A DNA stretch of 64,000 nt. Origin: an uncultured Christensenella sp. (GTDB lineage Bacteria > Bacillota > Clostridia > Christensenellales > Borkfalkiaceae). The notes under the pieces are model-generated. The model was not told the DNA's origin. It ran no database searches and saw only the letters and a program-made list of their open reading frames with translations. Position numbers and translations under genes: made by a program. Where the stretch lies: the NCBI GenBank assembly GCA_910578145.1, contig CAJTPJ010000003.1, positions 62,001-126,000 of the forward strand, read 5' to 3'. Within the stretch, counting starts at the first letter, position 1; every line of letters begins with the position of its first letter. Positions 17,305 through 25,205 of the stretch are shown piece by piece.

Positions 17305-18156
17305 TTAGTAGTCCCATTTTGGAATATATTCTTCGGTTGCACTTTCAAAATCCTGCAAAAATACCCTTTCAAGCCCTGCGTCGCGCACGGCGGAAAGCAC
17401 CCTTTCGTACTCGCCTTTGGTAATTTTACGGTTCAGCTCTTTATATTTCTCAATTTCCCCGAACGGCGTGTATTGACTCATAAGACTAAAATACGTGGTT
17501 TCTGGCAAAGTTTTTATAAATTTTACTATATTTATACTGTCGTAAACTGCAAGCGGTAAAATTAAGTGGCGTACAATACAGCCCGAAAGCATTTTACCGT
17601 CCGCGCGCATTTTAAGCGGTTTTTGCGCCATAAACTTTACCGCGGACAATGCGTATTCGGCGTAATCGCCGCGGGCAGTGTAACGCTTTGAAAGCGCGTT
17701 ATCCATAAACTTTAAATCGGTTAGCCAGATATCCACAAAGCCGTCCGCAAGTTGCAAAGCCCGTTCGGTTTCGTAGCCGTGGGTATTGTAAACCACGGGT
17801 ATTTTCGGGCGGTAAATTTCCATTGCCCCCATAATATGCTTTAAATAATGCGTTGGATTTACCAAATTTATATTTTCCGCGCCCATATCTTCAAGCCTGC
17901 GGAAGATATCCGCAAGTTCTTTTACGTTAATTTCCTTGCCGCGCAAGTTGCGGGAAAGGCTGAAATTTTGGCAAAAAACGCACTTTAACGAACAACCGCA
18001 AAAGAATATGCAGCCGCTGCCGTTTTTAAATGAAACGGGCGGTTCTTCGTAGGGGTGCAAGTAGTACTTCGCCACCTTTACCCCCTTTACGCCGCACGCG
18101 CCGTTATTAGTATTTCTATCCGCGCCGCACGCGACGGGGCACTGTAAACATTGCAT
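17305..18156 (-). CDS. Radical SAM protein, PflA-like (COG1313 type)
   Basis: A putative radical SAM activase of unknown target. The [4Fe-4S]/SAM motif CxxxCxxC is CSLKCVFC (Cys55/59/62). An N-terminal Cys cluster (Cys3, 6, 10, 21) in CLQCPVACGADR...CG matches the COG1313 group related to pyruvate formate-lyase activase. The following blocks ENINLVNPTHYL, PVVYNTHGYE and VDIWLTDLKFMD are characteristic. The TIM-barrel ends near YEKVL-like residues. First gene of an operon with ABC-F. The ATG lies 6 bases after a TATAAT with no SD, so a leaderless message is predicted. The start fits the family, since Cys3 is the first family cysteine. Confidence 0.9.
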   Translation of the reverse strand: MQCLQCPVACGADRNTNNGACGVKGVKVAKYYLHPYEEPPVSFKNGSGCIFFCGCSLKCVFCQNFSLSRNLRGKEINVKELADIFRRLEDMGAENINLVNPTHYLKHIMGAMEIYRPKIPVVYNTHGYETERALQLADGFVDIWLTDLKFMDNALSKRYTARGDYAEYALSAVKFMAQKPLKMRADGKMLSGCIVRHLILPLAVYDSINIVKFIKTLPETTYFSLMSQYTPFGEIEKYKELNRKITKGEYERVLSAVRDAGLERVFLQDFESATEEYIPKWDY

Positions 18157-18162
18157 AATTAC

Positions 18163-18191
18163 ATTATAAAATAAAAGGCGGCAAAAGGCAA
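18163..18191 (-). promoter_or_regulatory. Sigma-A promoter of the radical SAM operon, leaderless geometry
   Basis: On the minus strand TTGCCT (18186-18191) and TATAAT (18163-18168) have a 17-base spacer. Six bases later is the ATG, so predicted +1 is the A of the start codon. Confidence 0.75.
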
Positions 18192-18198
18192 ATTTTTA

Positions 18199-18227
18199 TT
18201 GACAGGACTTTTTTTTAATGATATAAT
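18199..18227 (+). promoter_or_regulatory. Consensus sigma-A promoter of the riboswitch-metK transcript
   Basis: A perfect TTGACA (18199-18204) and perfect TATAAT (18222-18227) have a 17-base spacer. Predicted start is near 18234, just before the riboswitch. It is divergent from the radical SAM promoter, with -35 boxes 7 bases apart. Confidence 0.92.
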
Positions 18228-18235
18228 TTACGAAA

Positions 18236-18325
18236 ACCTATAGAGAGTGTGCGAGAGAACGGCTTGACGACCACACAGCAACCTGCAAAGCAAGGTGCTA
18301 ACGCCGTACCGATGGGGAAATAGAA
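18236..18325 (+). promoter_or_regulatory. SAM riboswitch aptamer (SAM-I clan)
   Basis: The core GCAACC (18278-18283) and AGGTGCTAA (18293-18301) form the P3 arm and junction that mark S-box RNAs. P2 can form from GTGTG (18247-18251) and CACAC (18272-18276). A five-base pseudoknot joins ACGGC in the P2 loop (18259-18263) to GCCGT (18303-18307). P1 is short (CTAT/ATAG). The reduced P1 and strong pseudoknot recall the SAM-I/IV variants more than classical SAM-I. Position before metK fits feedback by SAM. Confidence 0.85.
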
Positions 18326-18332
18326 ATTTGCG

Positions 18333-18360
18333 CTCCTTGTCGGCTTAGGCAAGGAGTTTT
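18333..18360 (+). promoter_or_regulatory. Riboswitch expression hairpin: SD sequester and possible terminator
   Basis: CTCCTTG (18333-18339) pairs with CAAGGAG (18350-18356), followed by TTTT. The 3' arm contains AAGGAG, the SD of the next ATG at 18365, so folding would hide the ribosome site. The U tract is only four bases, so sequestration looks more likely than termination. CCTTGT (18335-18340) could instead pair with GCAAGG in aptamer P3 (18290-18295), giving a switch. Confidence 0.75.
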
Positions 18361-18364
18361 ATTT

Positions 18365-18817
18365 ATGTTGGACAGTATTTCAATAAGAAAAATTAAAAAA
18401 ACGGATAAGCAACAATACTTTTCTATGTCGCGCGAGTTTTATTCTTCGGGCGTGACTAACTCGGTAATAGACGACGGCGGACGCGAAAAATTTTGGAAAG
18501 AAATTATTAGCGGCGAGCTTGTTAAAGCGTTTATTTTAGAGTTTAACGACGAGATAGCGGGCTATGCGATTTGCGCCCTTTCCGCCTCGCAGGAAGCGTG
18601 CGGCAGAGTGCTGTGGCTGGACGAGCTTTTCGTTAAACCTGAGTACCGCGGCGAAGGCATTGGAACTAAATTTTTCACTTATCTTGAAAACAGCGACGAC
18701 TACGGTTTTATCAGGCTGGAAGTTGAAAAAAACAACGACAAAGCTATGAAACTTTACCGTTCGTTGGGGTACAGGGACGCGAATTACGCATCGCTTTTTA
18801 AAAAAACAAACGCGTAA
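18365..18817 (+). CDS. GNAT family N-acetyltransferase
   Basis: An acetyl-CoA-dependent acetyltransferase of about 150 residues with unknown acceptor. The acetyl-CoA loop is PEYRGEGIGTKF (about residues 94-105), and the closing GNAT motif is EVEKNNDKAMKLYRSLGY. It is the first gene behind the SAM riboswitch, 9 bases before metK, so SAM level should control both. That suggests a link to sulfur or methionine metabolism, or to a toxic analogue, but this is inference. Its SD AAGGAG lies in the riboswitch hairpin. Confidence 0.88.
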   Translation: MLDSISIRKIKKTDKQQYFSMSREFYSSGVTNSVIDDGGREKFWKEIISGELVKAFILEFNDEIAGYAICALSASQEACGRVLWLDELFVKPEYRGEGIGTKFFTYLENSDDYGFIRLEVEKNNDKAMKLYRSLGYRDANYASLFKKTNA

Positions 18818-18826
18818 GAGGTTAAT

Positions 18827-19972
18827 ATGAGAAAATTTTTTACAAGCGAAAGCGTGACGGAAGGTCACCCCGATAAACTTTGCGACAGAATTTCCGACGC
18901 GGTTGTAGACGCAATAGTTGGCGCAGACCCCGCCGCAAGGTGCGCGGTTGAATGTTGCGCGGCGTTTGACAGGCTGCTTATAATGGGCGAAGTTACTACT
19001 ACCGCCGAAATAGATTATGAAAAAATAGCGCGGGAAACCATTAAAAACACGGGTTACGAACACGGTTCGTTTGCGTACGACAAATGTCGTATAGACGTTG
19101 CCGTGCACACGCAGAGCCCCGATATAGCTATGGGCGTTGACAGGGCGGGCAGCGAGGACGTGCGCGACAGCTTCGGCGCGGGCGACCAAGGTATGATGTT
19201 CGGGTATGCGTGCAGGGAAACCGAGGAACTTATGCCCCTACCCATCGCGCTTGCGCACAGACTTGCGGAAAGGCTTGCAAACGTGCGAAAGTGCGGCATA
19301 TTGCCGTACCTGCGCCCCGACGGCAAAACTCAGGTAACCGTTGAATACGAGGGTAAAAAGCCCGTAAGAGTGGAAACCGTGGTAGTTTCCGCGCAACACA
19401 ATTCAAAGGTTTCGCAAAAACAGTTGAAAGAAGATATTTTAAAGCACGTTGTAAGCGTTATCCCCGCAGAGCTGCTTGACGAAAACACCAAATATTTGAT
19501 AAACCCGACGGGGCGGTTTGAGATTGGCGGTCCCGAGGGCGACAGCGGACTTACGGGACGAAAAATTATAGTGGATACGTACGGCGGCAGGTGCGCGCAC
19601 GGCGGCGGCGCGTTTTCCGGCAAGGACGCAACTAAAGTTGACCGCAGCGCGGCGTATATGGCAAGGTACGTATGCAAAAACTTGGTTGCCGCAGGGTTGT
19701 GCGACGAAGTTGAGCTGCAAATAGCTTACGCTATAGGCGTAGCCAAACCCGTTTCCGTATTCGTTGATAGCTACGGCACCGGAAAGTTGCCCGACGAGGA
19801 AATAGCCGATATCGTGGTTAAGGAATTCGATTTGCGACCCTACTCGATTATCGAAACGCTGGATTTGAGAAAACCCGTGTTTTTAAACACCGCGGCTTAC
19901 GGGCACTTTGGTAAAAGCGGGTTTGCGTGGGAGCGCGTAAACAGAGCCCCTGACCTTAAAAAATATTTATAA
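18827..19972 (+). CDS. metK: S-adenosylmethionine synthetase
   Basis: Makes SAM from methionine and ATP. Conserved blocks are [20 protein letters not shown] (start), the adenosine-binding [12 protein letters not shown], the second-domain [10 protein letters not shown] and the phosphate loop [19 protein letters not shown]. At 381 residues it is full length. It follows the GNAT gene by 9 bases with SD GAGG and shares its riboswitch-controlled transcript. A terminator follows. Confidence 0.97.
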   Translation: MRKFFTSESVTEGHPDKLCDRISDAVVDAIVGADPAARCAVECCAAFDRLLIMGEVTTTAEIDYEKIARETIKNTGYEHGSFAYDKCRIDVAVHTQSPDIAMGVDRAGSEDVRDSFGAGDQGMMFGYACRETEELMPLPIALAHRLAERLANVRKCGILPYLRPDGKTQVTVEYEGKKPVRVETVVVSAQHNSKVSQKQLKEDILKHVVSVIPAELLDENTKYLINPTGRFEIGGPEGDSGLTGRKIIVDTYGGRCAHGGGAFSGKDATKVDRSAAYMARYVCKNLVAAGLCDEVELQIAYAIGVAKPVSVFVDSYGTGKLPDEEIADIVVKEFDLRPYSIIETLDLRKPVFLNTAAYGHFGKSGFAWERVNRAPDLKKYL

Positions 19973-19977
19973 ATTGA

Positions 19978-20008
19978 AAGCCCAACGCTTAAAGCGTCGG
20001 GCTTTTTT
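19978..20008. terminator. Terminator of metK, shared with proS
   Basis: An 11-bp stem AAGCCCAACGC/GCGTCGGGCTT has one A-C mismatch on plus (a G-U pair on minus); T6 follows on plus. Confidence 0.85.
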
Positions 20009-20019
20009 ATGGCAATTTA

Positions 20020-21447
20020 TTAATAAGCGCGGGCGAAAATAACTTTACGTTCAGCTTTTTTTCCGCAAACCGCGCAAGTTTTCGCGGTTTCGCCTTCGGC
20101 AAACACACGGGCGGTTGCGGCGGTTTCCGCCTTTATTTTGTCTTCGCAAGCGCGGCAACCGCACCAGCCGGCTTTAACGAAGTTTCCTTCCTCTACTCCC
20201 TTTAAAATACCTTCAAGCGTTGCGGCTTGCGTAATCTTCCCGTCGCGGCGGACGCGCGCCGCCTCCAACATATCGCTTTGAACGGTGGAAAGCAAAGTTT
20301 TTACCGCATTCTCTATACCGTCAAGCGCGCACGCTTCCTTTGCAAGCGTATCGCGGCGGAATATAAGCGCCTTACCCTCTTCGATATCGCGCGGTCCAAG
20401 TTCAATCCTCAAAGGCACGCCTTTCATCTCCCACTCGTTAAACTTCCAGCCGGGGCTTTGGTCGCTGTCGTCAAGTTTTACGCGCACGCCCGCCGCCGCA
20501 AGTTTATCGCGGATTTGCCCGCAAACTTCTAACACGTTGCCCTTTTTCGCCGCGATAGGCACGATAACCGCCTGAACGGGCGCAACCACGGGAGGGAGCA
20601 CCAAACCGCGCTGGTCGCCGTGCGCCATTATCAAAGCGCCGATAAGCCGCGTTGAAACGCCCCAGCTGGTAGTGTAAGCCAGCTTTTGCACCCCGTCTTT
20701 ATCAAGGTATTTAATATCGAAAGCCTTTGCAAAGTTTTGCCCGAGATAGTGGGTCGTGCCCGCCTGCAAACTTTTGCCGTCTTTCATCATTGCTTCCATA
20801 CCGAAAGTTGCTACCGCGCCCGCAAATTTTTCCTTTTCCGTTTTTCTGCCCGTTATAACGGGTATAGCCAAACAGTTTTCGGCAAATTCCTTGTAAACGG
20901 CAAGCATTTGCATAGTTTCTTCCATTGCCTCTTCTTCGGAAGAATGCGCGGTATGCCCTTCCTGCCATAAAAATTCGGAAGTTCGTAAAAACGGGCGGGT
21001 CGTCTTTTCCCAACGCATTACGTTTGCCCATTGGTTTATTTTTATGGGCAAATCGCGGTAAGACTGCAACCATTTAGAGTACATATTTCCGAAAATGGTT
21101 TCTGAAGTGGGGCGGATTGCAAGAGGTTCGGCAAGTTCTTCGCCGCCGGCGTGGGTAACCACCGCAACTTCGGGCGCAAAACCTTCTACGTGCTCCGCCT
21201 CTTTTGTGAAATAGCTCATAGGTATAAGCAGGGGGAAATACGCGTTTTCGTGACCCGTTGCTTTAAATCTTTTATCAAGTTCCGCCTGAATATTTTCCCA
21301 GATAGCGTAACCGTAGGGGCGGATAATCATAGTGCCTTTTACGGGACCGTAATCCACCAATTTGGTTTTTAAAACCACGTCGGTATACCACTGCGGAAAA
21401 TCTTTTTCTATATCTGCAATTTGCTCAACAAAACTTTCTTTTGCCAT
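20020..21447 (-). CDS. proS: Prolyl-tRNA synthetase, short archaeal/eukaryotic type
   Basis: Charges tRNA-Pro. This is the ProS3 type without the editing insertion between motifs 2 and 3. Blocks include KGTMIIRPYGYAIWENIQ, FPLLIPMSYF, LAIRPTSETIFG (motif 2 region) and RPFLRTSEFLWQEGHTAH. The C-terminus has a four-Cys zinc site (CGCRAC and CAVC) and ends in a Tyr, as typical. Length 475 residues. SD AAGGA. It has its own extended -10 promoter and stands alone between metK and pgm. Confidence 0.96.
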   Translation of the reverse strand: MAKESFVEQIADIEKDFPQWYTDVVLKTKLVDYGPVKGTMIIRPYGYAIWENIQAELDKRFKATGHENAYFPLLIPMSYFTKEAEHVEGFAPEVAVVTHAGGEELAEPLAIRPTSETIFGNMYSKWLQSYRDLPIKINQWANVMRWEKTTRPFLRTSEFLWQEGHTAHSSEEEAMEETMQMLAVYKEFAENCLAIPVITGRKTEKEKFAGAVATFGMEAMMKDGKSLQAGTTHYLGQNFAKAFDIKYLDKDGVQKLAYTTSWGVSTRLIGALIMAHGDQRGLVLPPVVAPVQAVIVPIAAKKGNVLEVCGQIRDKLAAAGVRVKLDDSDQSPGWKFNEWEMKGVPLRIELGPRDIEEGKALIFRRDTLAKEACALDGIENAVKTLLSTVQSDMLEAARVRRDGKITQAATLEGILKGVEEGNFVKAGWCGCRACEDKIKAETAATARVFAEGETAKTCAVCGKKAERKVIFARAY

Positions 21448-21480
21448 AAAAAATCCTTGTCGTCTTTATTTTACTTAGCA

Positions 21481-21489
21481 ATTATAACA
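21481..21489 (-). promoter_or_regulatory. Extended -10 promoter of proS
   Basis: On the minus strand TGTTATAAT; a weak -35 (TTTATT) lies 17 bases upstream. Predicted start is near 21474. Confidence 0.65.
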
Positions 21490-21555
21490 CACGAAAAACC
21501 AAAAATAAAGGATTTTAACAAGGCAAAAAAATTTAAAATTAAATTTGTTAAATAC

Positions 21556-21584
21556 TTGTAATAAAAGCGTGTTTATAGTATAAT
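21556..21584 (+). promoter_or_regulatory. Sigma-A promoter of pgm-tkt, near-leaderless
   Basis: TTGTAA (21556-21561) and TATAAT (21579-21584) have a 17-base spacer. Predicted +1 is about 21591, two bases before the ATG at 21593. Confidence 0.75.
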
Positions 21585-21592
21585 AGTGTCGT

Positions 21593-23083
21593 ATGCAAGC
21601 GCAGGAACTTAGAAAACTTAAAAGCGGCACGGACGTGCGCGGAACGGCGGTGGCAACCAAATCTAAAATTACGCTTACAGACGAAGCTATTACGGCTGTG
21701 GTAAAAGCGTTTATAAAGTGGCTTTCCTTGAAAACGGGAAAAGCCAATTTTAAAATTGCCGTAGGCAACGACTCGCGCATTTCTGCGGAACGCGTTGTAA
21801 CAGCCGCGAAAAACGCTATTTTATCGTGCGGGAGCGACGTAATATACACGGGGCTTTCTTCCACGCCCTCTATGTTCATTTTGTTGAAAAAGTCAAATTT
21901 CGGTTGCGACGCGTCAATTATGGTAACCGCTTCGCACCTGCCTTTCGACAGAAACGGGCTTAAATTTTTCACGCCAGACGGCGGGCTTGACGGCAAGGAT
22001 ATAGACGAGATAATTACCATTGCCGAAAAGGGGGACTTTTTATCGGGCGAGGGCGTTTACAGCGAAAGGTCGTTTATGGACGAGTACTCGCAAATTCTCG
22101 TGGAAACGGTTGAAGACGCGTGCGGCGTTCTTCCGCTTAAAAATAAAAAAATTATAGTGGACGCGGGTAACGGCGCGGGCGGGTTTTTTGCAAAAAAGGT
22201 GCTTGTCCCATTGGGCGCGGACGTGCACGGCAGTCAGTTTTTAGAGCCCGACGGCTACTTTCCCAACCATATTCCCAACCCAGAGGACAAAACGGCGATA
22301 GAAAGCCTTGCCAACGCGGTTAAAAGGGAAAAAGCCGATTTGGGGATTATATTTGACACCGACGTGGACAGAGCTGCTTGCGTGGACGAAAACGGCGGTG
22401 AAATTAACAGAAACGCGTTAATTGCACTGTGTTCTGCCATACTGTTAAAGGATAAAAAGGGCGTTATAGTAACCGACAGCGTTACTAGCGACGGACTTAC
22501 GGAATTTATAGAAAATTTGGGCGGCACGCACCTGCGTTTCAAACGCGGCTATAAAAACGTTATAGACAAGTGCGTAGAGCTTAACGAATCGGGGATATAT
22601 TCTCCCCTCGCCATAGAAACTTCGGGGCACGCGGCGTTTAAAGAGAATTATTATTTGGACGACGGCGCGTACCTTATAACCAAAATTTTAATTTGCCTTT
22701 CAGGGCAAGCTAAAGAGGGCAAGAGCTTGACGGAGCTTATTTCATCGCTGAAAAGACCCGTCGAGGAGGACGAAGTAAGAATTTCGTTCAACGAAAACAG
22801 CGCGGACTTTAAAAAAGAAGGCGCTTCGGTTATTGAAGATTTAAAAAAATTTGCACAAACTGATAAGGATACGGCGTTAGCGCCCGACAATTACGAGGGA
22901 GTGCGCATTAAACTTAAAGGCGGCTGGATTCTCGTTAGAATGAGCGTCCACGACCCCGTTATGCCGATTAATTTTGAAAGCGATATTAAAGGCGGAAACA
23001 AACAAGCCGCGAAAAAACTTTTGAAAGTTTTGGAAGCATATCACTTTTTAAACGTACAAAACCTTAAAAATTTCACTTTGTAA
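21593..23083 (+). CDS. Phosphoglucomutase/phosphomannomutase
   Basis: Interconverts hexose 1- and 6-phosphates. The alpha-D-phosphohexomutase fold is shown by LKSGTDVRGTA at the start and the phosphoserine loop TASHLPFDRNGLKFF (Ser at about 119). The metal loop is DTDVDRAA, the sugar-binding loop ETSGHAAFKENYYLDDGAY, and the phosphate-binding C-terminal domain NYEGVRI. Length 496 residues. The ATG has no SD and sits 8 bases after a TATAAT; no earlier in-frame start fits the family. Tkt follows at 12 bases, so the operon links hexose phosphates with the pentose phosphate pathway. Glucose versus mannose specificity is not decided. Confidence 0.92.
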   Translation: MQAQELRKLKSGTDVRGTAVATKSKITLTDEAITAVVKAFIKWLSLKTGKANFKIAVGNDSRISAERVVTAAKNAILSCGSDVIYTGLSSTPSMFILLKKSNFGCDASIMVTASHLPFDRNGLKFFTPDGGLDGKDIDEIITIAEKGDFLSGEGVYSERSFMDEYSQILVETVEDACGVLPLKNKKIIVDAGNGAGGFFAKKVLVPLGADVHGSQFLEPDGYFPNHIPNPEDKTAIESLANAVKREKADLGIIFDTDVDRAACVDENGGEINRNALIALCSAILLKDKKGVIVTDSVTSDGLTEFIENLGGTHLRFKRGYKNVIDKCVELNESGIYSPLAIETSGHAAFKENYYLDDGAYLITKILICLSGQAKEGKSLTELISSLKRPVEEDEVRISFNENSADFKKEGASVIEDLKKFAQTDKDTALAPDNYEGVRIKLKGGWILVRMSVHDPVMPINFESDIKGGNKQAAKKLLKVLEAYHFLNVQNLKNFTL

Positions 23084-23095
23084 GGAGAAAATCCA

Positions 23096-25090
23096 ATGTC
23101 CATAAAGTCTAAATGCGTAGACACTTTGAGAGTTATATCCGCGGAAGCTATACAAAAGGCAAAGTCGGGGCACCCCGGCATTTGTATGGGCGCCGCGCCT
23201 ATAGGCTTTGAATTGTTTGCGGACTTCCTTAATTTTAGCTACAATAACCCCAAGTGGGACAATAGGGACAGGTTCGTGCTTTCGGCTGGACACGGCTCTA
23301 TGCTGTTATACTCGCTTTTGCACCTTTTCGGTTACGACGTAACTAAGGAAGATTTGATGAATTTCAGGCAGTTGGGTTCGCGCACGCCCGGTCACCCCGA
23401 GTACGGCAAAACCGACGGCGTGGAAACTTCCACCGGTCCTCTTGGTCAGGGCATTGGCAACGCGGTGGGCTTTGCGCTTGCGGAAGCACACCTTGCCGCA
23501 ATATTCAACAGACCAGAATACAACGTTGTAGACCACTACACTTACGCGCTTTGCGGCGAGGGCTGTCTTGAAGAGGGCATCGGTTACGAAGCCTGCTCGT
23601 TTGCCGGCACGCAAAAGCTGGGCAAGCTGATTTTGTTGTACGACAAAAACAATATCACCATAGAAGGCGACATAAACACCAACTTTAACGAAGATATGGT
23701 GGCGCGTTTCAACGCGCAAGGCTGGCAGGTTATCCGCGTGCCCGACGCAACCGATTTGGTGGTTTTAAAGCTGGCTATAGAAAAGGCAAAAAGCGATTTA
23801 ACCCGCCCTTCGCTTATAATCTGCAATACGCATATTGGTCACGGTTCGCCTCTTGCGGATACGGCTAAATGCCACGGCGCGCCGCTTGGCGAGGAAAACC
23901 TTGCGGAAGTTAAAAGAAATTTCGGCTGGGCGGAAGAGCCTTTTGAAACGCCAGCGGACGTTAAAAAGTACTGTGCGGATTTGGCTGAAAAGAAACTTGA
24001 AGCCGAAAGAAGCTGGAACGAGCTGTTTGCCGCGTATGAAAAGGCATATCCCGAGCTTGCCGAAACTTACAAAAAATATATGGCGGGTTACGAGCTTGAC
24101 TATACCGAGCTGTTAAACCGTTTCGACTTTTCGTCGCCCGAAGCCACCCGCGCTTCCAGCGGCAAAATATTAAACGAGCTTGCAAAATCAGTGCCCAACC
24201 TTTTATCGGGTTCGGCAGACCTTGCGCCCTCTACCCTTACCGAAATTAAATGCTCGGATTACTTCGCACCCGACAACAGAACGGGCAGAAATATCCGCTT
24301 TGGAATCCGCGAACACGCTATGGCGGCAATTTGCAACGGCATACAGCTTCACGGCGGACTTAAAATACTTTGCTCTACCTTCTTCGCATTTTCAGATTAT
24401 ATGAAGGGCGGCATAAGGCTTAGCGCGCTTTTAAACGTGCCCGTTATTTACGTTATGACGCACGATTCTATAGGCGTAGGCGAGGACGGACCTACCCACC
24501 AGCCTATGGAGCAACTTATATCGTTGCGCGCTATACCCGATATTAAGGTTTTCCGCCCCTGCGACGGAAAGGAAACGGTTGCGGCGTATATTTTCGCGTT
24601 TACGCAACAGTCCCCCACCGTTTTAGTGCTTTCAAGGCAAAACCTTAACCAAAACAAAGGCTCGGGTATTAACGCGCTTACGGGCGGTTATATAATTGAC
24701 GACTGCGAGGGTACGCCCGACGTTATTTTAATTGGTACGGGTTCGGAAATCGACCTTTGCACGGGCGCAAAGGAAATTCTTAGCGGCGAGGGAATTAAAA
24801 CCCGCGTGGTTTCTATGCCCTGCATAGAAGAATTTGAAAGACAAACTCCGCAGTACCAGGAGTTCGTATTGCCTAAATCCTGCAAAGCGCGCGTATGCGT
24901 GGAGGCGGGTTCGCACTACGCTTGGTATAAATACTGCCGCGACTACGGCGAAATTATCGCAATGAAGTCGTTTGGGCTTTCCGCGCCTGCAAACGTAGTG
25001 TTCAAGCACTTCGGCTTTACCAAAGAAAACGTTGTTGAAAAAGCGAAGTTGTCGTTGGAAAACGTAAAAGCCGCTGAAGAACAGAAATAA
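23096..25090 (+). CDS. tkt: Transketolase
   Basis: Transfers two-carbon ketol units in the non-oxidative pentose phosphate pathway using thiamine diphosphate. The N-terminus carries KAKSGHPGICMGAAP, and the ThDP motif runs from GEGCLEEGIGYEA to DKNNITIEG. The pyrimidine domain has FGIREHAMAAICNG and VMTHDSIGVGEDGPTHQP. At 664 residues it is the full single-chain form rather than the split archaeal pair. The SD AAGGAG is ideal, in contrast to pgm just upstream. Confidence 0.97.
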   Translation: MSIKSKCVDTLRVISAEAIQKAKSGHPGICMGAAPIGFELFADFLNFSYNNPKWDNRDRFVLSAGHGSMLLYSLLHLFGYDVTKEDLMNFRQLGSRTPGHPEYGKTDGVETSTGPLGQGIGNAVGFALAEAHLAAIFNRPEYNVVDHYTYALCGEGCLEEGIGYEACSFAGTQKLGKLILLYDKNNITIEGDINTNFNEDMVARFNAQGWQVIRVPDATDLVVLKLAIEKAKSDLTRPSLIICNTHIGHGSPLADTAKCHGAPLGEENLAEVKRNFGWAEEPFETPADVKKYCADLAEKKLEAERSWNELFAAYEKAYPELAETYKKYMAGYELDYTELLNRFDFSSPEATRASSGKILNELAKSVPNLLSGSADLAPSTLTEIKCSDYFAPDNRTGRNIRFGIREHAMAAICNGIQLHGGLKILCSTFFAFSDYMKGGIRLSALLNVPVIYVMTHDSIGVGEDGPTHQPMEQLISLRAIPDIKVFRPCDGKETVAAYIFAFTQQSPTVLVLSRQNLNQNKGSGINALTGGYIIDDCEGTPDVILIGTGSEIDLCTGAKEILSGEGIKTRVVSMPCIEEFERQTPQYQEFVLPKSCKARVCVEAGSHYAWYKYCRDYGEIIAMKSFGLSAPANVVFKHFGFTKENVVEKAKLSLENVKAAEEQK

Positions 25091-25126
25091 AAACTTGTGC
25101 CGTAAATAGCATTACGATATTAAAGA

Positions 25127-25163
25127 ATAAAAACAGCCTCCCCGACTCGTTGGGGAGGCTGTT
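25127..25163 (-). terminator. Terminator of the dehydratase-like gene, possibly shared with tkt
   Basis: A 12-bp stem AACAGCCTCCCC/GGGGAGGCTGTT with an 8-base loop. The T run (TTTTTATT) is on the minus strand. A second perfect hairpin GTTACTTTA/TAAAGTAAC abuts at 25161-25179. Confidence 0.8.
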
Positions 25164-25205
25164 ACTTTATTAAAGTAACGCTTAGCTATAAAACAGAGTT
25201 TAAAC

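Noticed and set aside
18536..19189. A 217-codon minus-strand open frame opposite the GNAT gene and metK
   Set aside because: It spans two convincing genes on the other strand and shows no domain; it is a shadow of GC-rich third positions.
21448..21592. A T-box before proS
   Set aside because: Leader of about 28 bases and no TGGN antiterminator bulge.
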